From: Burkholderiales bacterium 39-55-53
Lineage (GTDB): Bacteria; Pseudomonadota; Gammaproteobacteria; Burkholderiales; Burkholderiaceae_C
NCBI GenBank assembly: GCA_002282445.1
Contig: NCJK01000005.1
Location: 1 to 64,000 of the forward strand
Length of the DNA: 64,000 nt
Reading direction: 5' to 3'
The first letter of the stretch is position 1, and every line of letters begins with the position of its first letter. A program made the position numbers and the translations under genes. Below, one piece after another: positions 7,811 through 16,665 of the stretch. The notes under the pieces are model-generated. The model made no database searches. It was not told the DNA's origin and saw nothing but the letters and a program-made list of their open reading frames with translations.

Positions 7811-8444
7811 TCTCGATGAACTTCACCACCTCTTGCAAACCATCCAGCGTGCGCAGGTTGGTCATAACAAAAGGCTTCAAGCCACTCGCGTTGGTACGCA
7901 TGCGTATGGTGTCGGCCTCCATCACATCCAAGTTTGCGCCGACGTAGGGCGCGAGGTCTGTTTTGTTGATGATGAACAAATCGCTCTTGGTGATGCCAGG
8001 GCCACCTTTACGGGGAATCTTCTCACCAGCCGCCACGTCGATCACGTAAATCGTCAAGTCGCTCAGCTCGGGGCTGAAAGTGGCCGCCAAGTTATCGCCA
8101 CCACTTTCGATGAACACCACGTCGGCATCTGGAAACTCAACCAACATGCGATCAATCGCTTCGAGGTTGATCGACGCATCTTCGCGAATGGCGGTATGCG
8201 GGCAACCGCCCGTTTCTACACCCATGATGCGCTCAGCAGGCAGCGCGCCGCTGATGGTCAACAAGCGTTGGTCTTCCTTGGTGTAGATGTCGTTGGTGAT
8301 GGCAACGAGGTCGTAGGTGTCGCGCATGGCTTTGCACAGCATTTCCAACAAAGTGGTTTTGCCTGAGCCCACAGGCCCACCGATGCCCACGCGCAAAGGT
8401 GGAAGTTTTTTGGTGCGGTTGGCGATGGTATGTAAGTGCTTCAT
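7791..8444 (-). CDS. ureG: Urease accessory GTPase UreG
   Basis: UreG supplies GTP hydrolysis for nickel delivery to urease. The 217-residue protein has the P-loop GGPVGSGKT at 22-30, the NDIYTKEDQ stretch and the metal-binding CPHTAIRED (Cys-Pro-His) near 80, and FIESGGDN and NKTDL motifs of the SIMIBI GTPase class. It starts 4 bases inside the ureF stop (coupled). Length is normal. It is the last gene of the minus-strand urease operon and meets the HU remnant on the opposite strand. Confidence 0.97.
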   Translation of the reverse strand: MKHLHTIANRTKKLPPLRVGIGGPVGSGKTTLLEMLCKAMRDTYDLVAITNDIYTKEDQRLLTISGALPAERIMGVETGGCPHTAIREDASINLEAIDRMLVEFPDADVVFIESGGDNLAATFSPELSDLTIYVIDVAAGEKIPRKGGPGITKSDLFIINKTDLAPYVGANLDVMEADTIRMRTNASGLKPFVMTNLRTLDGLQEVVKFIETKGMLV

Positions 8445-9148
8445 GATCTGAACAGTCGAGAGTATTGAGTTTCATGCTGAGCCGACAGAATGGCCAGCAT
8501 GGGTGAGAAAGCTTGTCGTGTGTCGTCCGTCACTTGCAGTGCGTTGCTGACGGCGGGTGCGATGTGTTGGGCCAATTTAGTCAAGATGCGTTGGCCAGAG
8601 TTTTGCCCCAGAGGCACCGACTTGATGGCGGCTTGCACCATGTTCTCGGCCCAGCCAAAGGCATAGGCTTGCAGGCATTGGTCAAGGGGCGCGCCAGTGC
8701 GCGATAGCGCCAAGGCAAACATCAGCGGATAGGTAGGCACACAACGGTTGCACATGGCGATGGTGTGGTCGTCAATCGCGTTTTGGTTACGCAGCCACTC
8801 CAACATGGAGCGACCCATTTGTTCGCTTTGCAAGCGTAGCTCGGCGCTTTCACGGGTCGCATGCACCCACTGACTCAAAGCTTCCAGACGCGCCTCATCG
8901 CGAGCTTTCCATGCCGTGATCATTTGACCGAGCACCGCCATGTCGCCACGCGACTGCGTGAGGTGCAGCTGGTCCACCAACCACTCGGCTGCGCTGTGTT
9001 CGTCATGCACCATGCCATGATCAATCGCTGCTTCTAATCCTTCGGAGTACGAGAAGCCCCCAATCGGCAACGCGGGTGACGCGAGCCAGATGAGTTGAAG
9101 CAGCACTGGCGTTGACAACGGCGCTGCAGTGGCGGCATCAATGGTCAT
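8441..9148 (-). CDS. ureF: Urease accessory protein UreF
   Basis: UreF links UreD and UreG to apourease and acts as a checkpoint for nickel loading. Its [14 protein letters not shown] stretch is diagnostic. I chose the ATG reading [21 protein letters not shown], giving 235 residues, the family length; the longer frame up to 9277 adds a Met-rich stretch overlapping ureE out of frame. This start overlaps the ureE stop by 11 bases. Confidence 0.95.
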   Translation of the reverse strand: MTIDAATAAPLSTPVLLQLIWLASPALPIGGFSYSEGLEAAIDHGMVHDEHSAAEWLVDQLHLTQSRGDMAVLGQMITAWKARDEARLEALSQWVHATRESAELRLQSEQMGRSMLEWLRNQNAIDDHTIAMCNRCVPTYPLMFALALSRTGAPLDQCLQAYAFGWAENMVQAAIKSVPLGQNSGQRILTKLAQHIAPAVSNALQVTDDTRQAFSPMLAILSAQHETQYSRLFRS

Positions 9149-9701
9149 GTTTGCAGTTGGGCCCATGCACATGACCGTGTGAGTGATCTGCGTGATCATG
9201 GCTGTGGCTGTGCTCATGGGTGTGACCATGGCCTTGCGCATGCCCATGGCTGCTGTACGCGCCACCTTCTGGCTCAAACGCTTCTTGCACGGTGACCACC
9301 GTCATGTGCATGGCACACAGCATGTCGGCCAACACATGGTCGGGCTCGATCTTCAAATGGTCGGGTTGCAACTCAATCGGCACATGTCGGTTGCCCAAGT
9401 GATATGCCGCACGCGTCAAATCAAACGATGAGCCGTGCTCGGCACACGCGGTGATGCGCAGCACTTCTTGCGGAGCAGCTTGCACACGCACGAGTGAGCC
9501 GTCTTCCAGCACCAGCACATCGCCGCCGCGCACCAAGGTGCCGCGTGCCAAAAAAACACCAAAGGCACGGCCATTTGAATCGGTCGCATCAAATCGGCTT
9601 TTTTGGCGCACATCCCAATCCAGCTCCACCGTGGCGGCGCGTTTGACCAGTGCCGCGGCCAAGCCTTGGCCACCCGCGATTAATTTAGAACAAGTGAGCA
9701 T
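9138..9701 (-). CDS. ureE: Urease nickel-binding chaperone UreE
   Basis: UreE carries nickel to urease. The 187-residue protein has the UreE N-domain ([22 protein letters not shown]) and a metal-binding domain ending in a strongly His-rich tail (about residues 155-187, with [19 protein letters not shown]), a nickel-storage tail that many UreE proteins lack. The central YHLGNRHVP motif holds the conserved His of the interface. It is followed by ureF with an 11-base overlap and lies 9 bases after ureC. Confidence 0.97.
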   Translation of the reverse strand: MLTCSKLIAGGQGLAAALVKRAATVELDWDVRQKSRFDATDSNGRAFGVFLARGTLVRGGDVLVLEDGSLVRVQAAPQEVLRITACAEHGSSFDLTRAAYHLGNRHVPIELQPDHLKIEPDHVLADMLCAMHMTVVTVQEAFEPEGGAYSSHGHAQGHGHTHEHSHSHDHADHSHGHVHGPNCKHDH

Positions 9702-9710
9702 CAGAGAAAT

Positions 9711-11453
9711 TTAAAACAAGAAATAACGTTGGGTCATGGGCAAACTCACCGCAGGTTCGCAGGTAAGCAAATGACCATCGGCGCGCACCGCATAGGTTTG
9801 CGCATCCACTTCCATGCGCGGCGCGTAGTCGTTATGAATCATGTCACGTTTTCCAACGCTGCGAATGTTCTTCACGACACTGAGAGTTTTGTGCAAACCA
9901 AACTTTTGTCCAATGCCTGCGGTCATACCCGCTTGCGACACGAAGGTAAGCGAGCCGCGATGCAGCGCACCGCCATAGGCCCCAAACATCGGGCGGTAGT
10001 GCACGGGCTGAGGCGTTGGGATAGATGCATTCGGGTCGCCCATCGCCGCCATGGCGATGAAGCCACCTTTCAAAATAATGCTGGGCTTGATGCCAAAGAA
10101 TGCTGGCTTCCACACCACGAGGTCAGCCCACTTGCCTACCTCCACACTGCCCACTTCATGGCTGATACCGTGTGCAATGGAGGGGTTGATGGTGTACTTG
10201 GCGATGTAGCGCTTCACGCGTGCGTTGTCGTGACGGTCGGTATCGCCGGGTAACAAGCCGCGTTGCGCTTTCATCTTGTGCGCGGTTTGCCACGTGCGAA
10301 TGATCACCTCACCCACACGGCCCATGGCTTGGCTGTCGCTACTCATCATGCTGATGGCGCCTAGGTCGTGCAAGATGTCTTCAGCCGCAATCGTCTCGCG
10401 GCGAATGCGGCTTTCGGCAAACGCCAAGTCTTCGGCAATCGCGGGGTCGAGGTGGTGACACACCATGAGCATGTCCACATGCTCGTCGAGCGTATTCACC
10501 GTGTAAGGGCGGGTTGGGTTGGTCGAGCTGGGCAATACATTGGCCTCGCCCACCACTTTCAAAATATCTGGCGCGTGGCCACCGCCTGCACCTTCGGTGT
10601 GGAAGGTGTGGATGGTTCGGCCTTTGAACGCGGCCACCGTGTCTTCCACAAAGCCCGACTCATTGAGCGTGTCGGTGTGGATGGCCACTTGCGTGTCGGT
10701 GGCTTCGGCCACGTTCAAACAGTTGTCGATGGCAGCGGGTGTAGTACCCCAGTCTTCGTGCAGCTTCAAACCAATTGCGCCTGCGTTGATTTGCTCGTGC
10801 AACGAATCGGGCAAAGCGGCATTGCCCTTGCCTAAGAAGCCTAGGTTCATCGGGAAGGCATCCGCCGATTGCAACATGCGCTCAATGTTCCAAGCCCCCG
10901 GCGTGCAAGTCGTGGCAAAGGTGCCAGTGGCGGGGCCTGTGCCGCCGCCGAGCATGGTGGTCACACCGCTCGTCAACGCTTCTTCAATTTGCTGTGGCGC
11001 GATGAAGTGGATGTGTGTGTCCACACCACCTGCGGTCACGATGTTGCCCTCGCAACTGATGACCTCGGTGCCTGGGCCAATGACGATGTCCACGCCCGGC
11101 TGTGTGTCGGGGTTGCCCGCTTTGCCAATGGCCACGATGCGGCCACCTTTCAAACCAATGTCGGCCTTAACGATGCCCCAGTGGTCGATGATGAGCGCAT
11201 TGGTCATCACCGTGTCTACAGCACCGCCCGCTTGCGGGCCCGTGCCTGCACCTTCGCGTGTGCGCTGCGATTGCGCCATGCCATCGCGGATGGTTTTGCC
11301 ACCGCCGAACTTCACCTCTTCGCCATAGCCGCCCGCTTTGAGTGTGAAGTCTTGTTCAACTTCCACTACCAAATTGGTGTCTGCCAAGCGCAAGCGGTCG
11401 CCCACGGTGGGGCCAAACATTTCTGCGTAGGCGCGTTTGCCGATGGTTGCCAT
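9711..11453 (-). CDS. ureC: Urease alpha subunit
   Basis: Catalytic subunit of urea amidohydrolase (urea to ammonia and carbamate). Nickel ligands are present: His147, His149, the carbamylated Lys230, His259, His285 and Asp373, plus catalytic His333 of the flap. These are exactly 13 positions beyond Klebsiella aerogenes numbering, and the protein is 580 residues instead of 567, so there is one 13-residue insertion before residue 147, most likely at 62-76 (rich in Gly, Thr and Gln). ureB stop and ureC start overlap (TAATG). It should be active. Confidence 0.98.
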   Translation of the reverse strand: MATIGKRAYAEMFGPTVGDRLRLADTNLVVEVEQDFTLKAGGYGEEVKFGGGKTIRDGMAQSQRTREGAGTGPQAGGAVDTVMTNALIIDHWGIVKADIGLKGGRIVAIGKAGNPDTQPGVDIVIGPGTEVISCEGNIVTAGGVDTHIHFIAPQQIEEALTSGVTTMLGGGTGPATGTFATTCTPGAWNIERMLQSADAFPMNLGFLGKGNAALPDSLHEQINAGAIGLKLHEDWGTTPAAIDNCLNVAEATDTQVAIHTDTLNESGFVEDTVAAFKGRTIHTFHTEGAGGGHAPDILKVVGEANVLPSSTNPTRPYTVNTLDEHVDMLMVCHHLDPAIAEDLAFAESRIRRETIAAEDILHDLGAISMMSSDSQAMGRVGEVIIRTWQTAHKMKAQRGLLPGDTDRHDNARVKRYIAKYTINPSIAHGISHEVGSVEVGKWADLVVWKPAFFGIKPSIILKGGFIAMAAMGDPNASIPTPQPVHYRPMFGAYGGALHRGSLTFVSQAGMTAGIGQKFGLHKTLSVVKNIRSVGKRDMIHNDYAPRMEVDAQTYAVRADGHLLTCEPAVSLPMTQRYFLF

Positions 11454-11788
11454 TACTTGTGTCCTTTATCGGCTGCGCCTTGATCAATCGCGCCGTTCAC
11501 CAAACCGCGAAAGCCAAACACTTGGCGGTCGCCACTCAGGTCCACCAACTCGACTGTGCGTTGTTGGCCTGGTTCAAAGCGCACCGCGGTGCCTGATGCG
11601 ATGTTCAAACGCATGCCATGTGCAGCAACGCGTTCAAATCTCAGGCCTGCGTTGGTCTCTGCAAAGTGGTAATGCGAGCCCACTTGAATGGGGCGGTCGC
11701 TGGCGTTTTGTACGACGAGTGTGTGCGTGCGTCGTCCTGGGTTGAGGATGTGTTCCCCCTCGTCGATAAACAGTTCACCGGGTGTCAT
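11453..11788 (-). CDS. ureB: Urease beta subunit
   Basis: Beta subunit of urease, 111 residues, starting [16 protein letters not shown] with the conserved FIDEGE and the [11 protein letters not shown] segment. It folds as a beta-barrel that packs against UreC. Its stop overlaps the ureC start by one base. The gap to ureA is filled by a separate small membrane-protein gene. Confidence 0.97.
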   Translation of the reverse strand: MTPGELFIDEGEHILNPGRRTHTLVVQNASDRPIQVGSHYHFAETNAGLRFERVAAHGMRLNIASGTAVRFEPGQQRTVELVDLSGDRQVFGFRGLVNGAIDQGAADKGHK

Positions 11789-11800
11789 GCATTCCTCGCT

Positions 11801-11965
11801 TTATTTGTCACGACCGAGCCACCACATGACCGCGACCACGCAGGCAAATGCGACAAAGCCCCATACATCGGTCGCGTGGTAATGCGAAGCGCTTTCGATG
11901 CCATGGCCTTCATGAGCAACCGCCATCACAGGCAAAAAGGAGGTGAGAGAAACAAGTTTTTTCAT
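11801..11965 (-). CDS. 54-residue membrane protein inside the urease operon
   Basis: A complete short gene between ureA and ureB. The product begins MKKLVSLTSFLPVMAVAHEG, continues HGIESASHYHATD, then has a hydrophobic helix (about 30-48) ending WWLGRDK. The first 17 residues resemble a signal peptide with cleavage after AVA or AHE, leaving an HEGHG-type motif at the periplasmic N-terminus and one membrane helix. The HEGHG pattern and the helix resemble the start of HupE/UreJ nickel permeases, but only one helix is present, so it is not a transporter by itself. Spacing: 6 bases after ureA, 12 before ureB. A nickel-related role is inference. Confidence 0.75.
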   Translation of the reverse strand: MKKLVSLTSFLPVMAVAHEGHGIESASHYHATDVWGFVAFACVVAVMWWLGRDK

Positions 11966-11971
11966 AGCTGT

Positions 11972-12274
11972 TCAAACAATGGGTTGATGCACGGTCACAA
12001 GTTTGGTGCCGTCGGGGAATGTGGCTTCAACTTGGATGTCTGGAATCATCTCGGCCACGCCATCCATCACGTCGGCACGGGTGAGCACATTGCGGCCTTC
12101 GCTCATCAATTGCGCCACGGTTTTGCCATCGCGCGCACCTTCCATGACAACGGCGCTGATAAGGGCCACGGCCTCGGGGTAGTTGAGCTTTAAGCCACGG
12201 GCTCGTCGGCGCTCGGCCAACAAGGCGGCAGTGAAGATCAAGAGCTTGTCTTTTTCGCGGGGTGTGAGTTCCAT
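11972..12274 (-). CDS. ureA: Urease gamma subunit
   Basis: Gamma subunit, 100 residues, beginning [12 protein letters not shown] and containing the conserved [17 protein letters not shown] and VPHQPI-type tail (here TVHQPIV). With UreB and UreC it builds the (UreABC)3 trimer. It is the first gene of the minus-strand urease operon. A ribosome site is not evident before the ATG, and the best promoter-like match would give a leader of about four bases. UreD is encoded away from this operon. Confidence 0.96.
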   Translation of the reverse strand: MELTPREKDKLLIFTAALLAERRRARGLKLNYPEAVALISAVVMEGARDGKTVAQLMSEGRNVLTRADVMDGVAEMIPDIQVEATFPDGTKLVTVHQPIV

Positions 12275-12289
12275 AGTTCAATTTTCTAT

Positions 12290-12304
12290 GCAACTTGCGT
12301 GCCC
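12290..12304 (-). promoter_or_regulatory. Sigma54-like -24/-12 match facing ureA (uncertain)
   Basis: On the minus strand the sequence reads GGGCAC-GCAAG-TTGC, close to the TGGCAC-N5-TTGC consensus, with GG and GC separated by 10 bases. The predicted start at about 12278 would leave only about 4 bases before the ureA ATG, so it would make a leaderless message. It may be a chance match. Confidence 0.35.
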
Positions 12305-12342
12305 TGTTTTGCACAGCACTCCACAGCCCAAATGCACGCTTT

Positions 12343-12432
12343 GGTGCGCAAATCCTTTCTTGGTGCGCATTTTTTGAGGCAAATTTCAGCCCCAGTATGG
12401 TGCATATTTATTTTTTTGACCACAAATGGTGC
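12343..12432. promoter_or_regulatory. Cluster of four GGTGC half-sites (possible NtrC enhancer)
   Basis: GGTGC occurs in the same orientation at 12343, 12362, 12399 and 12428, between the two divergent operons. NtrC binds TGCACC-like dyads with GGTGC halves. The third site, GCCCCAGTATGGTGC, has a full 15-base dyad with one mismatch in the left half; the others are half-sites, the first with a six-base gap instead of seven. Placed about 95-180 bases before the urtA start site, this is the usual NtrC enhancer position. Confidence 0.5.
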
Positions 12433-12498
12433 AGTCTGTCTCGTCCTTAGCAAGCCCTTATATAGACATCATTTTGTGCATCTAGGAGAAATACAAGT

Positions 12499-12513
12499 TG
12501 GCACAGGGTTTGC
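12499..12513 (+). promoter_or_regulatory. Sigma54 promoter of urtA
   Basis: TGGCAC-AGGGT-TTGC is an exact match to the sigma54 -24/-12 consensus, with GG and GC 10 bases apart. The predicted start is near 12525, leaving a leader of about 57 bases and a GGAG ribosome site before the urtA ATG. This implies activation by an enhancer-binding protein, NtrC being the obvious choice for a urea transporter. Confidence 0.8.
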
Positions 12514-12581
12514 GATAGGTCTTTCGAAGCGCACCGCTACCGCGAGCGCCGAACAACCCTTAATTTTTGGAGTGAACCCCC

Positions 12582-13856
12582 ATGATGAATCGTCGAGGAA
12601 ATTTGAAAGTTTTGGCTGCTGCAGCAGCACTGTCTGTCGGCACATTGGTCTTAGCGCCACAAGCGTCGGCCGCAGACACCATCAAAGTTGGCGTGCTGCA
12701 CAGCTTGTCCGGCACCATGGCAATTTCTGAAACCGTGTTGAAAGACACCGTGCTCATGGCCATCGACGAAATCAACGCCAAAGGCGGCGTGTTGGGCAAG
12801 AAGCTCGAACCCGTGGTGGTTGACCCCGCTTCTAACTGGCCATTGTTCGCTGAGAAAACCAAGCAACTCATCGGTCAAGACAAGGTGTCTGTCATCTTCG
12901 GCTGCTGGACATCGGTGTCTCGCAAATCGGTGTTGCCCGTCGTGGAGGAAATGAACGGCTTGCTGTTCTACCCCGTGCAATACGAAGGTGAGGAGCTGAG
13001 CAAAAACGTGTTCTACACAGGCGCTGCGCCAAACCAGCAAGCCATCCCAGCTGTGGATTACTTGATGAGCAAAGACGGTGGCGCTGCCAAGCGATGGGTC
13101 TTGTTGGGCACAGACTACGTTTACCCACGCACCACCAACAAAATTCTGCGCGCTTACCTCAAGAGCAAAGGCGTGGCTGACAAAGACATCGACGAAAAGT
13201 ACACGCCGTTTGGTCACAGCGATTACCAAACCATCGTGGCTGACATCAAGAAGTTTTCTGCCGGCGGCAAAACTGCCGTGGTGTCAACCATCAACGGTGA
13301 CTCCAACGTGCCCTTCTACAAAGAACTCGGCAACGCTGGTTTGAAAGCCAAAGACGTTCCTGTGGTTGCCTTCTCGGTCGGTGAAGAAGAGTTGCGCGGC
13401 GTGGACACCAAGCCTTTGGTCGGTCACTTGGCAGCATGGAACTACTTCATGTCCATCAAGAACCCAGCCAACGACGAGTTCATCAAGAAATGGGCTGCAT
13501 ATGCCAAGGCCAAAAACATCGCTGGCCACAAAGACAAGCCCTTGACCAACGACCCCATGGAAGCCACCTACATCGGCATCAACATGTGGAAGCAAGCGGT
13601 TGAAAAAGCCAAGTCCACCGACACCGACAAAGTGATTGCAGCGATGGCTGGCCAAACTTTCAAGGCACCGAGCGGCATCACCTCGAAGATGGACGAGAAG
13701 AACCACCACTTGCACAAGTCGGTGTTCATCGGCGAGATCAAGGCTGACGGCCAGTTCAACGTGGTTTGGAAAACACCAGGCCCTGTGAAAGCCAAGCCAT
13801 GGAGCCCCTTCATCGAAGGCAACGCTTCAAAGCCTGATGAACCTGTGAAGAAGTAA
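12582..13856 (+). CDS. urtA: Urea ABC transporter substrate-binding protein
   Basis: Periplasmic receptor of the urea-specific branched-chain-type ABC transporter. The 424-residue protein has a signal peptide ending ASA (about residue 30) and the UrtA-type text IKVGVLHSLSGTMAISET, GCWTSVSRKSVLPV and FYPVQYEGEE, which separate urea receptors from amino-acid receptors. It is preceded by a sigma54 promoter. A strong terminator follows the stop codon, so UrtA should be made in excess over the membrane subunits. Confidence 0.96.
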   Translation: MMNRRGNLKVLAAAAALSVGTLVLAPQASAADTIKVGVLHSLSGTMAISETVLKDTVLMAIDEINAKGGVLGKKLEPVVVDPASNWPLFAEKTKQLIGQDKVSVIFGCWTSVSRKSVLPVVEEMNGLLFYPVQYEGEELSKNVFYTGAAPNQQAIPAVDYLMSKDGGAAKRWVLLGTDYVYPRTTNKILRAYLKSKGVADKDIDEKYTPFGHSDYQTIVADIKKFSAGGKTAVVSTINGDSNVPFYKELGNAGLKAKDVPVVAFSVGEEELRGVDTKPLVGHLAAWNYFMSIKNPANDEFIKKWAAYAKAKNIAGHKDKPLTNDPMEATYIGINMWKQAVEKAKSTDTDKVIAAMAGQTFKAPSGITSKMDEKNHHLHKSVFIGEIKADGQFNVVWKTPGPVKAKPWSPFIEGNASKPDEPVKK

Positions 13857-13880
13857 ACCTTTCTCCGAGGGATCGACTTG

Positions 13881-13907
13881 GGGGAGGGCCGTACCCTCCC
13901 CTTTTTT
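13881..13907 (+). terminator. Intrinsic terminator between urtA and urtB
   Basis: Perfect stem GGGGAGGG / CCCTCCCC with a five-base loop (CCGTA) followed by six T residues. Located 25 bases after the urtA stop, it probably makes a urtA-only message with partial read-through into urtBCDE. A longer start for urtB would lie within it and is excluded. Confidence 0.85.
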
Positions 13908-13919
13908 ATGGGAATTTGG

Positions 13920-15533
13920 ATGACTTGCTTTTTTTTACCCGTCTGGTTACGCCAGATCGCTCTGCGGAGTATTTGCGCATTGGCACTTGGTGTACTCAGC
14001 CACACACCCTCAATCGCGTTGACCGCTGATCAAGCACGCGCACTCACATTGGGCGACACAGATTCACGTGTGACTGCTCTGCAAAAAGCGCTGGCCGCAC
14101 CTGACGCACAAACCGCCGCCTTCTTACAAGCCATGGCCGATGACGCGGTGAAAGTCAACGGTACACAAGTGCTGATCGTTCGCGATGGTAAAGCGACCGA
14201 TCCCACAAGCGGCGAAGCCACCGCCTTACCCGATACCGCAGAAGACGTGATCAACAACAACCGCATGCGCGGCGAGATTGATGCCGCTTTGTCTGCCCTG
14301 CAATTGCTCAGCCCTGATGCAGCGTCACGTGAACAAGCGGCCAAGTCAGTACTGAAAGAGCCCGACCCCACCAAACTTGCCTTGCTGGAAAAAGCCTTGG
14401 CAAGCGAAGCAGATGAGGGCGTCAAAAAACACATGCTGTTGGCACGTGCTGCAGTTCTGCTTAACAGCGACAACGCCGATGAACGCTTTGTTTCTGCAAA
14501 AGCCTTGGCCGACAGCCAAACCCCGGACACCCAGCTTTTACTCAACCAACGTCTGAACCTAGAAGACGACAAAAAGGTTCGCGCCCAACTGCAAACATCC
14601 CTGCTCACCATTCAAGCGGCATTGAGCTGGGGTGAAAAACTCGGCGCTTTATTCACGGGCATCAGCTTAGGCTCCATCTTGTTGCTGGTGGCTTTAGGCC
14701 TAGCCATCACCTACGGCTTGATGGGCGTGATCAACATGGCCCACGGAGAGCTGATGATGATTGGTGCTTACGCCACCTACGTGGTGCAAGGCATATTCCG
14801 CCAATATTTACCCGGCATATTCGACGCCTATTTGTTGGTGGCTGTGCCGGCCTCATTTCTCACTGCCGCGCTGGTTGGCGCGGTGTTGGAGCGATTGGTA
14901 TTGCGCCACTTGTATGGCCGCCCACTCGAGACACTGTTGGCCACTTGGGGCATCAGCTTGGTGTTGATGCAAGGTGTGCGCAGCATATTCGGCGCACAAA
15001 ACGTAGGCGTTGAAAACCCATCTTGGATGAGCGGTGGCGTGCAACTTCTGGCCAACCTCTCGTTGCCCTACAACCGTTTGATCATCATTGGCTTTGCAGT
15101 GTTTGTGTTGGTGGGCATGACGCTGCTGATTAGCAAGACACGTTTGGGTTTGTTTGTGCGCGGCGTCACCCAAAACCGTCCAATGGCCTCGGCCTTGGGT
15201 GTGAACACCGCACGCATTGACACCTATGCGTTTTCGCTCGGCTGCGGCATTGCAGGCTTGGCCGGTTGTGCGCTTAGCCAGATTGGCAACGTGGGACCAG
15301 ACCTTGGCCAAAGCTACATCGTCGACGCCTTCATGGTGGTGGTGTTGGGTGGCGTGGGCCAACTGGCAGGCACGGTGTACGCCGCGATGGGCTTAGGCCT
15401 GATGAACAAATTACTCGAAGGCGTGGCCGGCGCGGTACTGGCCAAGATTGCGGTGTTGGTGTTCATCATCATCTTCATCCAAAAACGTCCCCAAGGCATT
15501 TTTGCCATGAAAGGCCGCAGTGCGGAGGCATGA
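13920..15533 (+). CDS. urtB: Urea ABC transporter permease UrtB
   Basis: First membrane subunit of the urea transporter. The protein has an N-terminal signal-like segment, a periplasmic all-helical domain rich in Ala and Asp (about residues 35-230) as found in UrtB, then a LivH-type permease domain with MAHGELMMIGAYATYVVQ and AxGLGLMNKLLEGVAGAV. I chose the ATG at MTCFFLP because GGGA lies 6 bases before it; the ATG at 13908 sits directly after the T-run of the terminator and lacks a ribosome site. Precise start is uncertain by a few codons. The stop is one base from the urtC start. Confidence 0.92.
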   Translation: MTCFFLPVWLRQIALRSICALALGVLSHTPSIALTADQARALTLGDTDSRVTALQKALAAPDAQTAAFLQAMADDAVKVNGTQVLIVRDGKATDPTSGEATALPDTAEDVINNNRMRGEIDAALSALQLLSPDAASREQAAKSVLKEPDPTKLALLEKALASEADEGVKKHMLLARAAVLLNSDNADERFVSAKALADSQTPDTQLLLNQRLNLEDDKKVRAQLQTSLLTIQAALSWGEKLGALFTGISLGSILLLVALGLAITYGLMGVINMAHGELMMIGAYATYVVQGIFRQYLPGIFDAYLLVAVPASFLTAALVGAVLERLVLRHLYGRPLETLLATWGISLVLMQGVRSIFGAQNVGVENPSWMSGGVQLLANLSLPYNRLIIIGFAVFVLVGMTLLISKTRLGLFVRGVTQNRPMASALGVNTARIDTYAFSLGCGIAGLAGCALSQIGNVGPDLGQSYIVDAFMVVVLGGVGQLAGTVYAAMGLGLMNKLLEGVAGAVLAKIAVLVFIIIFIQKRPQGIFAMKGRSAEA

Positions 15534-15534
15534 C

Positions 15535-16665
15535 ATGACACACAACACTTCTACTTTGCAGTTGCCCGAGCCTCCCGCGTTATTGGGAACCAAGGGCTGG
15601 CTATTTTTCTTAACAGCGCTGATCACCATTTGCATGGTGGTTCCGGTGCTCAATTTATGGGTGCCCGCTGGCAGCATATTCCACATGAGTGACTACGCCG
15701 TGGCCTTGGTCGGCAAGATCATGTGCTATGCCATCTGTGCGCTGGCCATGGATTTGATCTGGGGTTACACCGGGATTTTGTCGCTCGGCCATGGTTTGTT
15801 TTTTGCGCTCGGCGGCTACATGATGGGTATGTATCTGATGCGTCAAATTGGCACGGACGGCAACTACAAAAGCAACCTGCCAGACTTCATGGTGTTCCTC
15901 GACTGGAAAACCTTGCCTTGGCACTGGACCTTCAGCGACAGCTTCCTCGCCACATTACTTTTGATTGTGTTGGTGCCAGGTGTGCTCGCCTTTGTGTTTG
16001 GCTATTTCGCGTTTCGCTCCCGCATCAAAGGCGTGTACTTCTCTATCATCACGCAGGCCATGACGTTTGCGGCCATGCTGCTGTTCTTCCGCAACGAAAC
16101 GGGTTTTGGCGGCAACAACGGTTTCACCGATTTCAAGCGGATTTTGGACTTGCCAATTGCTACGCCAGCCATGCGCATGACCCTGTTTGTACTGACAGGT
16201 TGGATCTTATTGATGAGCTTCCTATTTGCTCGTTGGTTGGTACAGAGCAAGTTTGGCCGCGTGCTGCAAGCCATTCGCGATGCCGAGAGCCGCGTGATGT
16301 TTTCCGGCTACTCGCCCATGCCCTACAAGCTCACCATTTGGGTCATTTCGGCCGTGATGTGCGGCATTGCCGGCGCCTTGTATGTACCGCAAGTCGGCAT
16401 CATCAACCCCAGTGAAATGAGCCCTGCCAATTCGATTGAGATGGCGGTGTGGGCTGCTGTCGGAGGACGTGCTTCTTTGATTGGCCCCATCGTGGGAGCA
16501 TTCCTGGTCAACGGCATGAAGAGCTGGTTGACGGTGACAGCGCCTGAATTTTGGTTGTACTTCCTTGGCGCGTTGTTCATTGGCGTGACGCTGTACATGC
16601 CACACGGTGTGGTGGGCTTGATACAAAAGCTCAGCACCAAGAAAAAAGCAGAGGAGCGTGTATGA
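15535..16665 (+). CDS. urtC: Urea ABC transporter permease UrtC
   Basis: Second permease subunit, LivM-type, 376 residues with about ten hydrophobic segments. Family motifs include DLIWGYTGILSLGHGLFFALGG and RVMFSGYSPM. I start it at MTHNTST because GGAG lies 7 bases upstream, immediately after the urtB stop; the frame is open from 15520 but that would overlap urtB without gain. It ends in a 4-base overlap with urtD. Confidence 0.95.
   Translation: MTHNTSTLQLPEPPALLGTKGWLFFLTALITICMVVPVLNLWVPAGSIFHMSDYAVALVGKIMCYAICALAMDLIWGYTGILSLGHGLFFALGGYMMGMYLMRQIGTDGNYKSNLPDFMVFLDWKTLPWHWTFSDSFLATLLLIVLVPGVLAFVFGYFAFRSRIKGVYFSIITQAMTFAAMLLFFRNETGFGGNNGFTDFKRILDLPIATPAMRMTLFVLTGWILLMSFLFARWLVQSKFGRVLQAIRDAESRVMFSGYSPMPYKLTIWVISAVMCGIAGALYVPQVGIINPSEMSPANSIEMAVWAAVGGRASLIGPIVGAFLVNGMKSWLTVTAPEFWLYFLGALFIGVTLYMPHGVVGLIQKLSTKKKAEERV

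Noticed and set aside
13878-13919. Upstream starts for urtB (TTG at 13878, ATG at 13908)
   Set aside because: The first lies inside the terminator stem and the second directly after its T-run with no ribosome site.
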